Assembly (NCBI RefSeq): GCF_031127875.1
Contig: NZ_JARXIA010000015.1
Span: forward strand, 62,001-126,000
Direction of reading: 5' to 3'
Source of the DNA: Pelagicoccus sp. SDUM812005
GTDB lineage: Bacteria > Verrucomicrobiota > Verrucomicrobiia > Opitutales > Opitutaceae
DNA: 64,000 nucleotides
The notes under the pieces are model-generated. The model worked only from the letters and a program-made list of their open reading frames with translations, had not been told where the DNA came from and did no database searches. The translations under genes and the position numbers were made by a program. Positions within the stretch are counted from its first letter, which is position 1. The number at the start of each line of letters is the position of its first letter. Below are positions 53,471 to 63,310 of this stretch, piece after piece.

Positions 53471-55186
53471 ACTCGTTCATGTGTCGCCGCCCTTGGCGCC
53501 ATCAGCTTCGCTGCGTCCCTGCTCGCAGCTCCCGAACCGCCGATCTACAACAGCGCCTCCACGTCCCATCCTGAATCCGCCCTGCACGGCATGGTTTCCA
53601 GCCGAGAAAAGCTCGCCAGCGAAGCCGCATTGGAAGTTCTCAAAAACGGAGGAAACGCGATCGACGCCGCCGTAACCCTCGGCTTCGCCATGGCAGTCAC
53701 CACGCCTCAAGCAGGCAATATCGGAGGCGGCGGGTTCATGATGATCCACTCTGCGGATACGAACACAACCGTAGCGATCGACTACCGGGAAAAAGCGCCA
53801 CTCGCCGCCACCCGAGATATGTTTCTCGACGCGAACGGGGACGTGGACAAGGAACGCTCGCGCTACAGCCACCTCTCCGCTGGGGTGCCGGGAACGGTAG
53901 CCGGCTTCGCCCTCGCCCTCGAAAAGTACGGAACCATCACCCTAGCCGAAGCCTTGGCTCCAGCCATCGATCTCGCCCAAAACGGTTTCCCCGTAAACGA
54001 AGACCTCTACCAATCGCTCAAGACCGCGAAGCCGCGTGTAGAAAAGCACGCGCCGCACGCCCTGAAGGACTTCTACGACGAAGACGGCATCCCCTATCCT
54101 CCCGGGCACATCATCACCCTGCCGAACCTTGCCAAAAGCCTGGGCCTCATTGCCGAACAGGGAGCCGACGCATTCTACAAAGGGCCGATCGCCGACCTCA
54201 TCGTCGAAGACATGAAGGAAAACGGAGGCATCATCACCAAACAAGATCTCGAACAATACCAGGCTGTAGTGAGAACTCCAGTACGCGGCACCTACAAAGG
54301 ATACGAGATCGTTTCCATGCCGCCGCCGAGCTCCGGGGGCGTGCACATCGTGCAGATCCTAAACATCCTGGAAGCCTTCGACCTAAAGGCCAGCGGACAC
54401 AACAGCGCCCAAACCATCCACCTCATGGCGGAAGCGATGAAGTTCGCCTATGCCGACCGCTCCAAGCACCTCGGCGACAGCGACTTCAACCCAATCCCCG
54501 TCGACTGGCTCACCTCCAAGGAATACGCCGCCGACATTCGCTCTCGCATGAACACTGAAAAGGCGACCCCGAGCACGGAAATCCTTCCCGGCGAACCGAT
54601 CCACGAAGGCCTCGACACCACGAACTACACCGTGATGGACAAGTACGGGAACGCCGTGGCCAACACTTATACCATCAACTTCACCTTCGGCTCGAAGATC
54701 ATGCCGCCCGGTACCGGATTCTTCCTCAACAACGAGATGGACGACTTCTCCTCCAAGCCCGGCGTCCCCAACGCCTACGGTCTCATCGGCGGCGAGTACA
54801 ACTCCATCGAATCCGAAAAGCGCATGCTGAGCTCCATGTCCCCCACCCTCGTGCTCAAAGACGGAAAGCCCTTCCTTCTCACCGGCAGCCGCGGCGGCAG
54901 CCAAATCATAACCGTAAGCCTTCAGGTCATCCTCAACGTCCTAGAGCACGGGATGAATCTATCCGAAGCAGTATCCGCATCACGCATACACCACCAGTGG
55001 CTTCCGGACGTACTGCGCCTGGAGCGCGGCATCAGCGCCGACACCCAGGCCAAGCTGAAAGAGATGGGCTACGAACTGAACGAAGGCGGAGCCATGGGTA
55101 CCGCCAACTCCGTATCCCTCCAGGACGAAGTCTTCTATGGCGCAGCGGATCCTCGCCGCCCGGACACCTTTGCAATCGGCTTCTAA
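53465..55186 (+). CDS. ggt: Gamma-glutamyltransferase, periplasmic
   Basis: A 573-residue Ntn-hydrolase that releases or transfers the gamma-glutamyl group of glutathione and related compounds. Signal peptide 1-22 (cut at LLAAP). Family signatures: GMVSSREKLASEAALEVL, GNAIDAAVTLGFA, GNIGGGGFMM, and the autocleavage site at DTTNYTVMD, where Thr385 becomes the N-terminal nucleophile of the small subunit. GSRGGSQIITVSLQV and the C-terminal GTANSVSLQDEVFYGAADPR complete it. Length fits. Directly upstream of a membrane-dipeptidase gene; the pair recalls renal breakdown of glutathione to its amino acids. Confidence 0.94.
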   Translation: MSTRSCVAALGAISFAASLLAAPEPPIYNSASTSHPESALHGMVSSREKLASEAALEVLKNGGNAIDAAVTLGFAMAVTTPQAGNIGGGGFMMIHSADTNTTVAIDYREKAPLAATRDMFLDANGDVDKERSRYSHLSAGVPGTVAGFALALEKYGTITLAEALAPAIDLAQNGFPVNEDLYQSLKTAKPRVEKHAPHALKDFYDEDGIPYPPGHIITLPNLAKSLGLIAEQGADAFYKGPIADLIVEDMKENGGIITKQDLEQYQAVVRTPVRGTYKGYEIVSMPPPSSGGVHIVQILNILEAFDLKASGHNSAQTIHLMAEAMKFAYADRSKHLGDSDFNPIPVDWLTSKEYAADIRSRMNTEKATPSTEILPGEPIHEGLDTTNYTVMDKYGNAVANTYTINFTFGSKIMPPGTGFFLNNEMDDFSSKPGVPNAYGLIGGEYNSIESEKRMLSSMSPTLVLKDGKPFLLTGSRGGSQIITVSLQVILNVLEHGMNLSEAVSASRIHHQWLPDVLRLERGISADTQAKLKEMGYELNEGGAMGTANSVSLQDEVFYGAADPRRPDTFAIGF

Positions 55187-55206
55187 GCTAAAAGAAACTC
55201 ATAGAT

Positions 55207-56490
55207 ATGAATAGCACGATTCGCGCTCTCGCACTCGCGTCCGTCCTCGCATTTTCCCTCCAGGCAAAGGACCAGGAACGCACGCCGCGTACTGACTGGA
55301 CGGATACGCAACTGGAAGAACTCGCCTGGAAGATCCATCAGAATTGCCTGACGCTCGATACGCACATGGACGTGCCAATCGTCCTCAAACGCCCCGGTTT
55401 CGACATTTCCGAGGAGCACAGCTGGCACGAGCATGCGAGCCAGGTCGACTTCCCCAGAATGAAAAAAGGCGGCATGGACGGCGGCTTCTTCGTGGTCTAC
55501 GTCGGCCAGGGCCCGCTCACCCACGAAGGCCGCCAAAAGGCCATCGCTTCCGGATTCGAAATAGCCGACTTGATTCACAAAACAGTCGAGGAACATTCGG
55601 ATCTCGCCGCTATCGCCACCACTCCGGCGGAAGCCTACGCCATTCGGGAGGAAGGCAAACGAGTCGTCTTCATCGGCATCGAAAACGGATACACCATCGG
55701 GCGAAACATCGACCTGCTAAAAGACTATTACGACAAGGGCGTGCGCTACTTCGGCGTCACCCACAGCAAGAACAACGACCTCGCCGATTCCTCGACCGAC
55801 CCTGAAGGCAACCTCCACATGGGGCTCTCCGATCTCGGTCGGGCCGCCATCGAGGAATGCAACCGCCTCGGCATCATGGTCGACATCTCCCACTCCTCCG
55901 ACAAAACGGTCTGGGACATCCTCGAGCTCTCCAAGACACCCCTACTCGCCTCCCACAGCGGCTGCTACGCCTGCTACCCGCACCCGCGCAACCTCAACGA
56001 CGCCCTCCTCAAAGAAATCGCCGCCCGCGACGGCGTGGTGCAGATGAACATGTTCAGCGCCTACATGATGGACGTCGAACCGAACGAGGAACGCTCCCAA
56101 GCAATGAAAGCCTGGTTCGAAAAATACCGAAGCGGCCGGGAGCTCAGCGAAGCCGAGCAGGTCGAGGCCACCGAGCAATACGTCGCCTTGCAGAAGAAGT
56201 TCCCGAAACCGCTCTCTACGGTATCCGCCGTGGTCGACCATATCGACCACATGGTGAAGGTGATGGGGATCGATCACCTCGGCTTGAGCGGCGACTTCGA
56301 CGGAGGCGGTGGAGTCGAAAACTCCATGGACATCGGCCAGATGATGCCCATCACCATCGAAATGCTCAGACGCGGCTACAGCGAGGAGGACCTCGAAAAG
56401 TTCTGGGGAGCCAACGTCATGCGCGTCTTGCAAGCCTCCCTGGACTACGCGGCCAGCCTAGCGGAATCTGCCGAGCCGCAGGACAGCTGA
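55207..56490 (+). CDS. Membrane (renal-type) dipeptidase, exported
   Basis: A 427-residue peptidase M19 enzyme with signal peptide (1-20, ending SLQAK). Zinc ligands in order: His-x-Asp in TLDTHMDVPI, the bridging Glu in GIENGYTI, and histidines in MVDISHSSDK and LASHSGCYAC. GLSGDFDGGGGVE and GANVMRVLQ are late family motifs. Substrates of the family are L- and D-terminal dipeptides, cysteinylglycine, and in bacteria other small amides. It follows ggt by 20 bases and ends the operon. PvdM, required for pyoverdine maturation, is a paralogue in the same family, so a modifying role is an alternative. Confidence 0.92.
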   Translation: MNSTIRALALASVLAFSLQAKDQERTPRTDWTDTQLEELAWKIHQNCLTLDTHMDVPIVLKRPGFDISEEHSWHEHASQVDFPRMKKGGMDGGFFVVYVGQGPLTHEGRQKAIASGFEIADLIHKTVEEHSDLAAIATTPAEAYAIREEGKRVVFIGIENGYTIGRNIDLLKDYYDKGVRYFGVTHSKNNDLADSSTDPEGNLHMGLSDLGRAAIEECNRLGIMVDISHSSDKTVWDILELSKTPLLASHSGCYACYPHPRNLNDALLKEIAARDGVVQMNMFSAYMMDVEPNEERSQAMKAWFEKYRSGRELSEAEQVEATEQYVALQKKFPKPLSTVSAVVDHIDHMVKVMGIDHLGLSGDFDGGGGVENSMDIGQMMPITIEMLRRGYSEEDLEKFWGANVMRVLQASLDYAASLAESAEPQDS

Positions 56491-56594
56491 AACGCCGCGT
56501 CACCAGATCGTTACAACTTTCAGATTTCAATCGCCAAGGACCTGCTCTAGCTCAAGCGTATCCGTGCCCACTCTCTTAGGACACCGTACGTATC

Positions 56595-57731
56595 GTGAAA
56601 CTAGCGCTCGTCACCGAAACCTACCCTCCGGAAATCAACGGAGTTGCCATGACTCTCAGCCAGCTCGTCGGAGGGCTGAGAGACAAGGGTCACCTCGTTC
56701 AAGTGGTTCGCCCCATCCAATGCTCCGAGCAAGGCGAACCCAGCGTAAGCTCCGATACCATTACCGTATTCGGACTTCCAATACCACGTTACCCTGACCT
56801 GCGATTCGGACTCCCTTCCCGCAACCGCCTCATCCACGCTTGGCAAACTAATCGCCCCGACATCGTTCACGTCGCCACCGAAGGCCCTCTCGGGCTCTCG
56901 GCCATTCGCGCCGCCAAAGTCCTAGGAATACCCACCACTTCCACCTTTCACACCAACTTCCACAGCTACAGCGAGCACTACAACGCGAAGTTCGCCACCC
57001 GCATCGTCCTGGCCTTCCTCCGCTGGATACACAACCAAACGCGCTGCACCATGGCTCCCACGCAAGAGCTCGCCCAAGAGCTCGCAGCGGAGGGATTCAA
57101 GAACATGGACGTTTTTGGACGCGGCGTTAACCTAAAAGTGTTCACCCCAAAAGCTCGCGACGAGAACCTGCGAAAGTCCTGGAACGCCGCGACCGATTCG
57201 CCCGTATTTATCCACGTCAGCCGACTCGCCGCCGAAAAGAACTACGAGCTCCTAAACAAGGCGTATTCAAAGATCAGAGACACTCGGCCTGACGCTCGCT
57301 TCGTTATCATCGGCAGCGGCCCGATGGAAAAGCAACTGCGGCGAAAAATGCCCTATGCCTATTTTCCAGGCGCCATCCCACTCGAAAATCGTCCCGAGCT
57401 CGCCCGCTACTACGCTTCCGCCGACACCTTTCTCTACCCGAGCAAAACAGAGACATACGGAAATGTCGCAACCGAGGCCATGGCTTGCGGCAACGCCTTG
57501 CTCGGCTTCGACTACGCTGCCCCCGCCCAGCACGTGCGCCACGGTGCAAACGGCCTGCTCGCAGCCCTCGACGACGACGACAGCTTCCTTCGCAGCTCCG
57601 TCGAAATCGCTCGCAACGACGCGCTGCGCAAAAGGTTGGGCCAAGCTGCGGCAGCCTACTCGCCCGCCTTCGACTGGCAACCGATCGTCGATCGCTTCGA
57701 AAGCATTCTGCGCAGAACGATCACCAGCTAG
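56595..57731 (+). CDS. GT4 glycosyltransferase (mannosyl/sulfoquinovosyl-type)
   Basis: A 378-residue GT-B enzyme with a GTG start (VKLALVTETYPPEINGVAMT), chosen because this is the exact N-terminus of the family and no ATG lies upstream. Acceptor domain motifs PSRNRLIHAWQTNRPDIVHV and TSTFHTNFHSYSEHY; the donor domain has FVIIGSGPMEKQLRR and the E-x7-E signature SKTETYGNVATEAMACG. Resembles diacylglycerol or phosphatidylinositol glycosyltransferases that build glycolipids. It ends against the histidine kinase gene, with a 4-base overlap of the converging stops. Confidence 0.85.
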   Translation: MKLALVTETYPPEINGVAMTLSQLVGGLRDKGHLVQVVRPIQCSEQGEPSVSSDTITVFGLPIPRYPDLRFGLPSRNRLIHAWQTNRPDIVHVATEGPLGLSAIRAAKVLGIPTTSTFHTNFHSYSEHYNAKFATRIVLAFLRWIHNQTRCTMAPTQELAQELAAEGFKNMDVFGRGVNLKVFTPKARDENLRKSWNAATDSPVFIHVSRLAAEKNYELLNKAYSKIRDTRPDARFVIIGSGPMEKQLRRKMPYAYFPGAIPLENRPELARYYASADTFLYPSKTETYGNVATEAMACGNALLGFDYAAPAQHVRHGANGLLAALDDDDSFLRSSVEIARNDALRKRLGQAAAAYSPAFDWQPIVDRFESILRRTITS

Positions 57732-60700
57732 AGCAACGGTTCTACCGTCGATGAATCGCCGCTGCTCTCTTGGAGCAGGCGATAGGTCTTAGCGATCGTA
57801 TCCTTTAGGTCGTCCGGCTTGAAAGGCTTGGTCAGGTATCCATCCATTCCCGCTCCGAAGCAATTCTCGCGGTCCTCGCGCATCGCGTTCGCGGTAAGTG
57901 CGATGATCCGCGGACGCTTCTCGCCCCAGCGCTTGATGATCTCGCGAGTCGCTTCCAGTCCGTCCATTTCCGGCATCTGGATATCCATGAACACCAGATC
58001 GAAATCTCCCTCGCCAATCATATGGACCGCTTCCAATCCATTCTGGGCGACTGCGATTTCATAGCCCATCTTCTTGAAGAGTCGATTCGCGACCTTCTGG
58101 TTGATCGCATTGTCCTCGGCTAGCAAGATGCGGAGAGGCATTTGTTCGCCAAACTTCGTGCCTTCGTTCAAAACCTTTTTCACCCGCGGCGCCGCTCTGC
58201 CTCCCGCTTCCAGCATACGAGACTTTACGTTCTCCAGCTTGTATGGCTTCAGCAACGACAAGGTGTTGCCATCCGCATTCTCTCCGAGGTGCATGCTACC
58301 GAGACGCCCGGTGAAAACGATCGTAAGGTTCTCGTTGCCCAGCACGCTCCGTATCCGCGTCTTCAGCTCCTGATACTCCAAGCCGCCCAGTCCCGCTTCG
58401 ATGAATACGACGTCCACGTCCGGAAATGCCTGAACGATGGTCTCGAGTTCGTCGATCCTCGTTCCAGACCGGACCGTCACGCCGAACAATTCGAGCTGGC
58501 TCGTCAATGACTCGCAACTGAATCCATGATGATCGAGCACGATCGCCTTGCGCCCTTCCAAAAGGCTAGGAGCGCGAGAGCTGCCAATGTCGAAGCTGAG
58601 TGCAGCCCGATTAAACGACACCGTAAAGTGGAAGGTCGATCCCACACCTTCGTCGCTCTCGACCCACATCGAACCACCCATCAGCTCCGCAAGGTTCTTG
58701 CTGATGGCAAGGCCCAGACCCGTGCCGCCATACTTGCGCGTGGTCGACGCGTCGACCTGGCTGAAGGATCCAAAGAGTCTGTCAATGCGATCGGCAGGGA
58801 TTCCGATTCCCGTATCGCTTACCTGGAAATGCAAGATGACATCGTCGTCCTTCACATGGAACGGGTCCACTCGAACCACGACGCCGCCCTTCGCAGTAAA
58901 TTTCACCGCATTTCCGATCAAGTTGACGATCACCTGGCGTAGACGTGTCGGGTCGCCCAACAGGGATCCCGGTATTCCCTTTCCAAATACATAGGAAATA
59001 TCCAAGCCCTTCTCAGTCGCCTGGATCGCAAGCGTATCGATCGCTTCCTCGATCGTATCGCGAAGGTCGAACATGATGTTCTCCAACTCCAGCTTTCCTG
59101 ATTCGATCTTCGAAAAGTCGAGGATATCGTTGATCACAACCAGCAGCGCCTCGCTACTAGCCCGGATCGTATCCACATAGTCCTGCTGCTCGTTCTCGAG
59201 CGACGTCTCCGCCAAAAGCCCCGTCATGCCAATGATACCATTCATCGGCGTGCGGATCTCATGCGACATATTCGCGAGGAAGAAACTCTTCGCCCGGTTC
59301 GCCTCTTCCGCCTCCCGCATCGTCGCCCGCAAGCGCTCCTCGGAACGTTTCTGCTCCGTCACTTCGTGGAAGAACCAAACCCGGCCGTACGATTCGCCCA
59401 AAGGCGAGGAGATAGGAATCGAGGTTCGCTCAAAGGTACGTCCATCCGCAAACTCCAAGACGTCCTTAAACGTCTCGCTTTCGTTCTTCGAGATCATCAT
59501 GGCGCGCTCGAAGAAGGATTCCGAGTCCTCGACCTGCTTGGACGCGACGCTCCAGATCTTCTCCGGACGCCCCACATCCATCAAGTTCGTAGACAAGCCC
59601 CAGATTTTGCAGAAGCGTCGGTTAAAATTGGATACGATGCCGCGTTCGTTGACGACGAGGATACCGTCGGTCGCCGCCTCGCTCTGCGCCTTCAATACCG
59701 AGTTGTAGCGCTTGAGCAGGTTCTGGCGACGCTTGTTGTGCGTCACGTCCGTTCCCGTTACGACCAAAGCGGATACCCGCCCCTTCTCGTCCTTCACGGA
59801 AACCGAACGGAAATAGATATCGAGCTGGCGTCCAGACTCGGTCATGACCTGCACGTCCCCTTGCCAATGTCCGTACTCGAGCGTCTCCTGCAGGATCTTG
59901 TCGTAGACATGCTTCTCGCCGAAAAGAGCCTTTACTCCGCCCTTGTCATTAAGCACGTCAATCGTCTGGTAGCCGACGATATTGACGAAGGAATTGTTGC
60001 GATACAATGCTTCGCCCTCTCGATCGACCATGAGGACGAAGTCACTCGACGCTTCGACCGCTGCCGACACCATGCGAAGCCGCTCTTCCGACTCCTTGCG
60101 CATGGTGATGTCTTCAAAAATCCCATACCAAACAACGTTCTTGCCCGAACGCTTCTCAGGAACCGCCTTCGTGGCGACCCACTTCTGCCGACCGCTGGGA
60201 GTATTGATTCGATACTCGATATGAAGCGGCGTAAGGTGCTGGCTCGAAACTGCGAGCGACTCGTAGACCCGCTCCAAATCTTCGATACATACCGCGCCCA
60301 TCGCAACCGACGCATCCTCCATCACGGACGCTGCTTGCACCCCTAGCAGCTCTTGAACCTTTTCGCTGATGTACGGGAAGCTTGGAGTGCCCGTCTCATC
60401 CATCGAAAGGTGGAAGTAAACGCCGGGAACCTGATTGGAAAGGCGATCCAGCTCGTGGGTGCTCTTCTCAAGCTTGCTCTGCACCCGCACCTCTTCCGTA
60501 ACGTCACGCATGCAAATCACGAAGTCGCCATCCTGTGACGAGAAAATGGATACGGAAAGTTCCGTGCTCACGCCATCCGAAGATTCAACCGACTGCTGAA
60601 AAACGGAAGGAGCGCCCTCCAGCGCCTCCTCGAAGTGAAGATCGAGATCGAGGTCTCCGAAAAACGGAAATACGCTCTGCAATTGCCGACCGGCGGTTTC

Positions 60701-61183
60701 CCCTTGGCCGACCCCCAAGAACGACTCCGCCGCCCGATTCGCAAATCGAACCACAAAGTCGCGATCAGTCCCCTCGTCGTTTCGCCCGCTAACGCAAATC
60801 ACCGCATCCGCAGTGGCGTGCAAGGCCCGCTCCAACGAAAGGGTCGAACCATTGGACTCGATCTGGTCGCGCCAAATCGGCTCCAGGCTCCAAAGCCTGC
60901 TTCCCCCGCTGATCCCAGTGACCACTACATTGCAAACGATCGGTCCCGCCTCCAAAGGCGAGCGCAAGGTGAGCATTCCCGTTCCCCTCTCCAAATCGAG
61001 ACACTTTTCCGCGTCCCTAAAGATCGCGTCCAAGGGAGCCTCCTCAAGAGCCGAGGTATCCGGATCGCCCGCCAGCAAACTGCACGCCGCATGGTTCGCC
61101 CGAGAAATTTTGTAACCCGTAACGATTACTTGGGCTTGGGGCGACTGGAGAAATGCGTCTTGGAAAATGTTGGACAGGCTCAT
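57728..61183 (-). CDS. Hybrid sensor histidine kinase with multiple PAS domains and two receivers
   Basis: An 1151-residue kinase with no membrane helix. At least four PAS/PAC units are spread over residues 1-620 (for example EYRINTPSGRQKWVATKAVP, EGEALYRNNSFVNIVGYQT, VVNERGIVSNFNRRFCKIWG). A HisKA dimer domain has the phosphoacceptor near residue 641 (FLANMSHEIRTPMNGIIG), then HATPase_c with DTGIGIPADRIDRLFGSF and GGTGLGLAISKNLAELMGG. A first receiver (about 885-1010) lacks the acceptor aspartate (VDVVFIEAGLGG); the second (about 1018-1135) has RILLAEDNAINQ and the acceptor near 1067 (LVFMDIQMPEMDG). A TTG eight codons upstream of the ATG is an alternative start. The signal is unknown; no partner regulator is adjacent. 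Confidence 0.9.
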   Translation of the reverse strand: MSLSNIFQDAFLQSPQAQVIVTGYKISRANHAACSLLAGDPDTSALEEAPLDAIFRDAEKCLDLERGTGMLTLRSPLEAGPIVCNVVVTGISGGSRLWSLEPIWRDQIESNGSTLSLERALHATADAVICVSGRNDEGTDRDFVVRFANRAAESFLGVGQGETAGRQLQSVFPFFGDLDLDLHFEEALEGAPSVFQQSVESSDGVSTELSVSIFSSQDGDFVICMRDVTEEVRVQSKLEKSTHELDRLSNQVPGVYFHLSMDETGTPSFPYISEKVQELLGVQAASVMEDASVAMGAVCIEDLERVYESLAVSSQHLTPLHIEYRINTPSGRQKWVATKAVPEKRSGKNVVWYGIFEDITMRKESEERLRMVSAAVEASSDFVLMVDREGEALYRNNSFVNIVGYQTIDVLNDKGGVKALFGEKHVYDKILQETLEYGHWQGDVQVMTESGRQLDIYFRSVSVKDEKGRVSALVVTGTDVTHNKRRQNLLKRYNSVLKAQSEAATDGILVVNERGIVSNFNRRFCKIWGLSTNLMDVGRPEKIWSVASKQVEDSESFFERAMMISKNESETFKDVLEFADGRTFERTSIPISSPLGESYGRVWFFHEVTEQKRSEERLRATMREAEEANRAKSFFLANMSHEIRTPMNGIIGMTGLLAETSLENEQQDYVDTIRASSEALLVVINDILDFSKIESGKLELENIMFDLRDTIEEAIDTLAIQATEKGLDISYVFGKGIPGSLLGDPTRLRQVIVNLIGNAVKFTAKGGVVVRVDPFHVKDDDVILHFQVSDTGIGIPADRIDRLFGSFSQVDASTTRKYGGTGLGLAISKNLAELMGGSMWVESDEGVGSTFHFTVSFNRAALSFDIGSSRAPSLLEGRKAIVLDHHGFSCESLTSQLELFGVTVRSGTRIDELETIVQAFPDVDVVFIEAGLGGLEYQELKTRIRSVLGNENLTIVFTGRLGSMHLGENADGNTLSLLKPYKLENVKSRMLEAGGRAAPRVKKVLNEGTKFGEQMPLRILLAEDNAINQKVANRLFKKMGYEIAVAQNGLEAVHMIGEGDFDLVFMDIQMPEMDGLEATREIIKRWGEKRPRIIALTANAMREDRENCFGAGMDGYLTKPFKPDDLKDTIAKTYRLLQESSGDSSTVEPLL

Positions 61184-61422
61184 GGAATCGGATTCTGACA
61201 GAAGCAAGCCCCGCGTAAGTTGCTGTTGGACTTTAACTTCAACAGACTTTCGCGTTGCGGGTTACAAACGATACTGTGCATGGAGGAAAACATGAACTAA
61301 TCGAGAGCGTCGCTTCGATGCTTCCCCATCGGCAAAATCCCCCGCAACTTTACTCAAGCGGCCAAATCTCTACAGAGAGTCTCCTCCACCCATGGAGTAG
61401 GGACATTACCTCACCCGTCCCT

Positions 61423-62769
61423 TCAGCGAGCTTCGCGAAACCGAAAACGCAGGCGCCCCCACAGCAAGACCGCCGCCAAAAGCAGCCCCAGGGCCAGTCC
61501 CGACCAAACCCCGACCGCGTCGTACCCGAGGACGAAACCGAACACGTAGCCCGCCGGCAAAGCCACCACCCAATAGGTCCCGAAGGTTATCCACATCGGA
61601 ATCGTCACGTCGGACATTCCACGCAAGGCCCCGAGACAGGCCACCTGAGCCCCGTCGAAGATCTGAAACAAGCCAACCACCACGAAAATGGCCGCCGCCG
61701 CCGCGATCACCGTCTCGCTGTCGACGAACTGCCGGGCCAGCCACTCGCCGCCTACCAAGAAAACCGCCGCCGAACCGATGGTTTGCAGCAGGGTGAACCA
61801 AAACGTCGTCGCGTAGATCCGCTGCATCCCCACCCAATCGCCGCCGCCCATCGCCGCGCCGACGCGAATCCCGCAGGCAATCGACACCCCCAGCGGAATC
61901 ATGAACGACATCGCCGCGCAAGACATCGCGATCTGGTGAGCCGCCAGCGCTTCCTTGCCGAGCCAGCCCACCATGATACCCGCTCCCGCAAAAGCTCCTA
62001 CCTCGAACAGATGCTGGGCGCCCATCGGCAAGCCCAGCTTAAGCATCCCGCGAAACTCCGGCCACTCGTAGCCGCTCAGCCAGCGCCGCGGCAGCAAGCC
62101 CTCAAAACGCTTCGCCCTCAAAGTCAGGGCAAACATCACCGCCGCCACCAGGCAGCGCGAGATCAAGGTCGCCCAACCAGCTCCCAGCAAGCCCAACTCC
62201 GGAAAGCCGAGCGCCCCAAAGATCAGCAACCAATTCAGCAGCACGTTCAAACCAATGCCGCCCAACAATACCACCATAGGAGCCTGCGACCAACCCAAGC
62301 CTTCCCAAACGCTCTTCATGCAATGATAGAAAAGCGCCGGCAACAAGGACAGGACGACCAGCCAATAATAGCCCCGTGCCGCTTCCACCACCACGCTCTC
62401 CTGGCCGTAGCGATCCAAGAAAAGCGCGTTCGCCCCCAGCAAGCCCATCGCGACGAGCGAAACCACCACCGTCATGGCCAAGCCGTGGCGGATATGCCGT
62501 CCTACCTGCCTCCGATCGCCCGCTCCCTTAGACTGGGAAACCAAAACCGTCACGGACGCCAACACTCCCATCAAGGCGACCAAGGGGATGACGAAAATAT
62601 TGTTCACGAAAGCCGCCGCTCCCAACGGAGCCACGCCTACCTGCCCGATCATCAAGGTGTCCACCACCCCGATCAGGATCTGGCCCAGATTCCCTAGCAC
62701 GATCGGCCCCGCCAGCCAAAGCGTAGCCTTCAGTTCCGAAGCCCAATTCCCTTTCGTATCGCCCCCCAT
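61423..62769 (-). CDS. MATE family efflux transporter
   Basis: A 448-residue protein with 12 membrane helices in two similar six-helix halves, as in NorM/YdhE exporters that use sodium or protons to expel cationic compounds. Helix 1 is LKATLWLAGPIVLGNLGQI; the GVVDTLMIGQVG motif follows, with the family LGAAAFVNN; the second half opens with LKLGLPMGAQHLFEVGAFA. Upstream lie 101 bases to the STAS gene on the same strand. Downstream, the 215 bases to the histidine kinase gene show nothing identifiable. Confidence 0.92.
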   Translation of the reverse strand: MGGDTKGNWASELKATLWLAGPIVLGNLGQILIGVVDTLMIGQVGVAPLGAAAFVNNIFVIPLVALMGVLASVTVLVSQSKGAGDRRQVGRHIRHGLAMTVVVSLVAMGLLGANALFLDRYGQESVVVEAARGYYWLVVLSLLPALFYHCMKSVWEGLGWSQAPMVVLLGGIGLNVLLNWLLIFGALGFPELGLLGAGWATLISRCLVAAVMFALTLRAKRFEGLLPRRWLSGYEWPEFRGMLKLGLPMGAQHLFEVGAFAGAGIMVGWLGKEALAAHQIAMSCAAMSFMIPLGVSIACGIRVGAAMGGGDWVGMQRIYATTFWFTLLQTIGSAAVFLVGGEWLARQFVDSETVIAAAAAIFVVVGLFQIFDGAQVACLGALRGMSDVTIPMWITFGTYWVVALPAGYVFGFVLGYDAVGVWSGLALGLLLAAVLLWGRLRFRFREAR

Positions 62770-62870
62770 AAAAACAAGGGCGTACAGCTAGCCCGCCGCT
62801 TCAGACCGAGCAACGCTAAACAACGCAGCGCCCAAAACTCAGCCTACGGCGTATCCAAAAAGCGGAACGC

Positions 62871-63185
62871 CTAGCTCGCGATCTCGAAGATTCGATGCAA
62901 GCGCAAGAGCTCGATCACCGACTGTACCGGCGCCTTCACATTCTTGAGACGCACGCTAGCGGTGCCCTGAGGCAAACGCTTGTATACTCCCAGCAAGGCG
63001 CCTACGCCCGAGCTGTCGATAAAGTCTACCTTCGAGAAGTCCAGCTCGACAGCCACGACGCCATCGCTCCAAAGGGAGTCGACCTCCTTCTTGAAATCGC
63101 GGGAGGAAGCGGCGTCCAAACGGGCCACCCCAACTTCAGCGCGAAGCGTTCCTTCTACAGTTTGTCCTTCAAGTACGATACTCAT
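62871..63185 (-). CDS. STAS domain protein, anti-sigma factor antagonist-like
   Basis: A 104-residue single STAS domain of the SpoIIAA/RsbV type. Conserved elements: VAVELDFSKVDFIDSSGVGALL with the phosphorylatable serine in DSSGVG, and ENVKAPVQSVIELLRLHRIF at the C-terminal helix. Such proteins release an anti-sigma kinase when dephosphorylated; no RsbW-like kinase or phosphatase is nearby, so the partner is unknown. It also could act in lipid-asymmetry systems (MlaB type), but no mla genes are seen. Confidence 0.88.
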   Translation of the reverse strand: MSIVLEGQTVEGTLRAEVGVARLDAASSRDFKKEVDSLWSDGVVAVELDFSKVDFIDSSGVGALLGVYKRLPQGTASVRLKNVKAPVQSVIELLRLHRIFEIAS

Positions 63186-63310
63186 TTTAGCGGGAATGTT
63201 GGAAATAGGAATGTGTCGATAATCAGGAACGCAGAGGCTCCTCCCCTATAGAACGACGCCGCGCCCCAGCTCTTGAGCTCACCCTAAAAATTCGCCTATC
63301 ATCACCCTAC

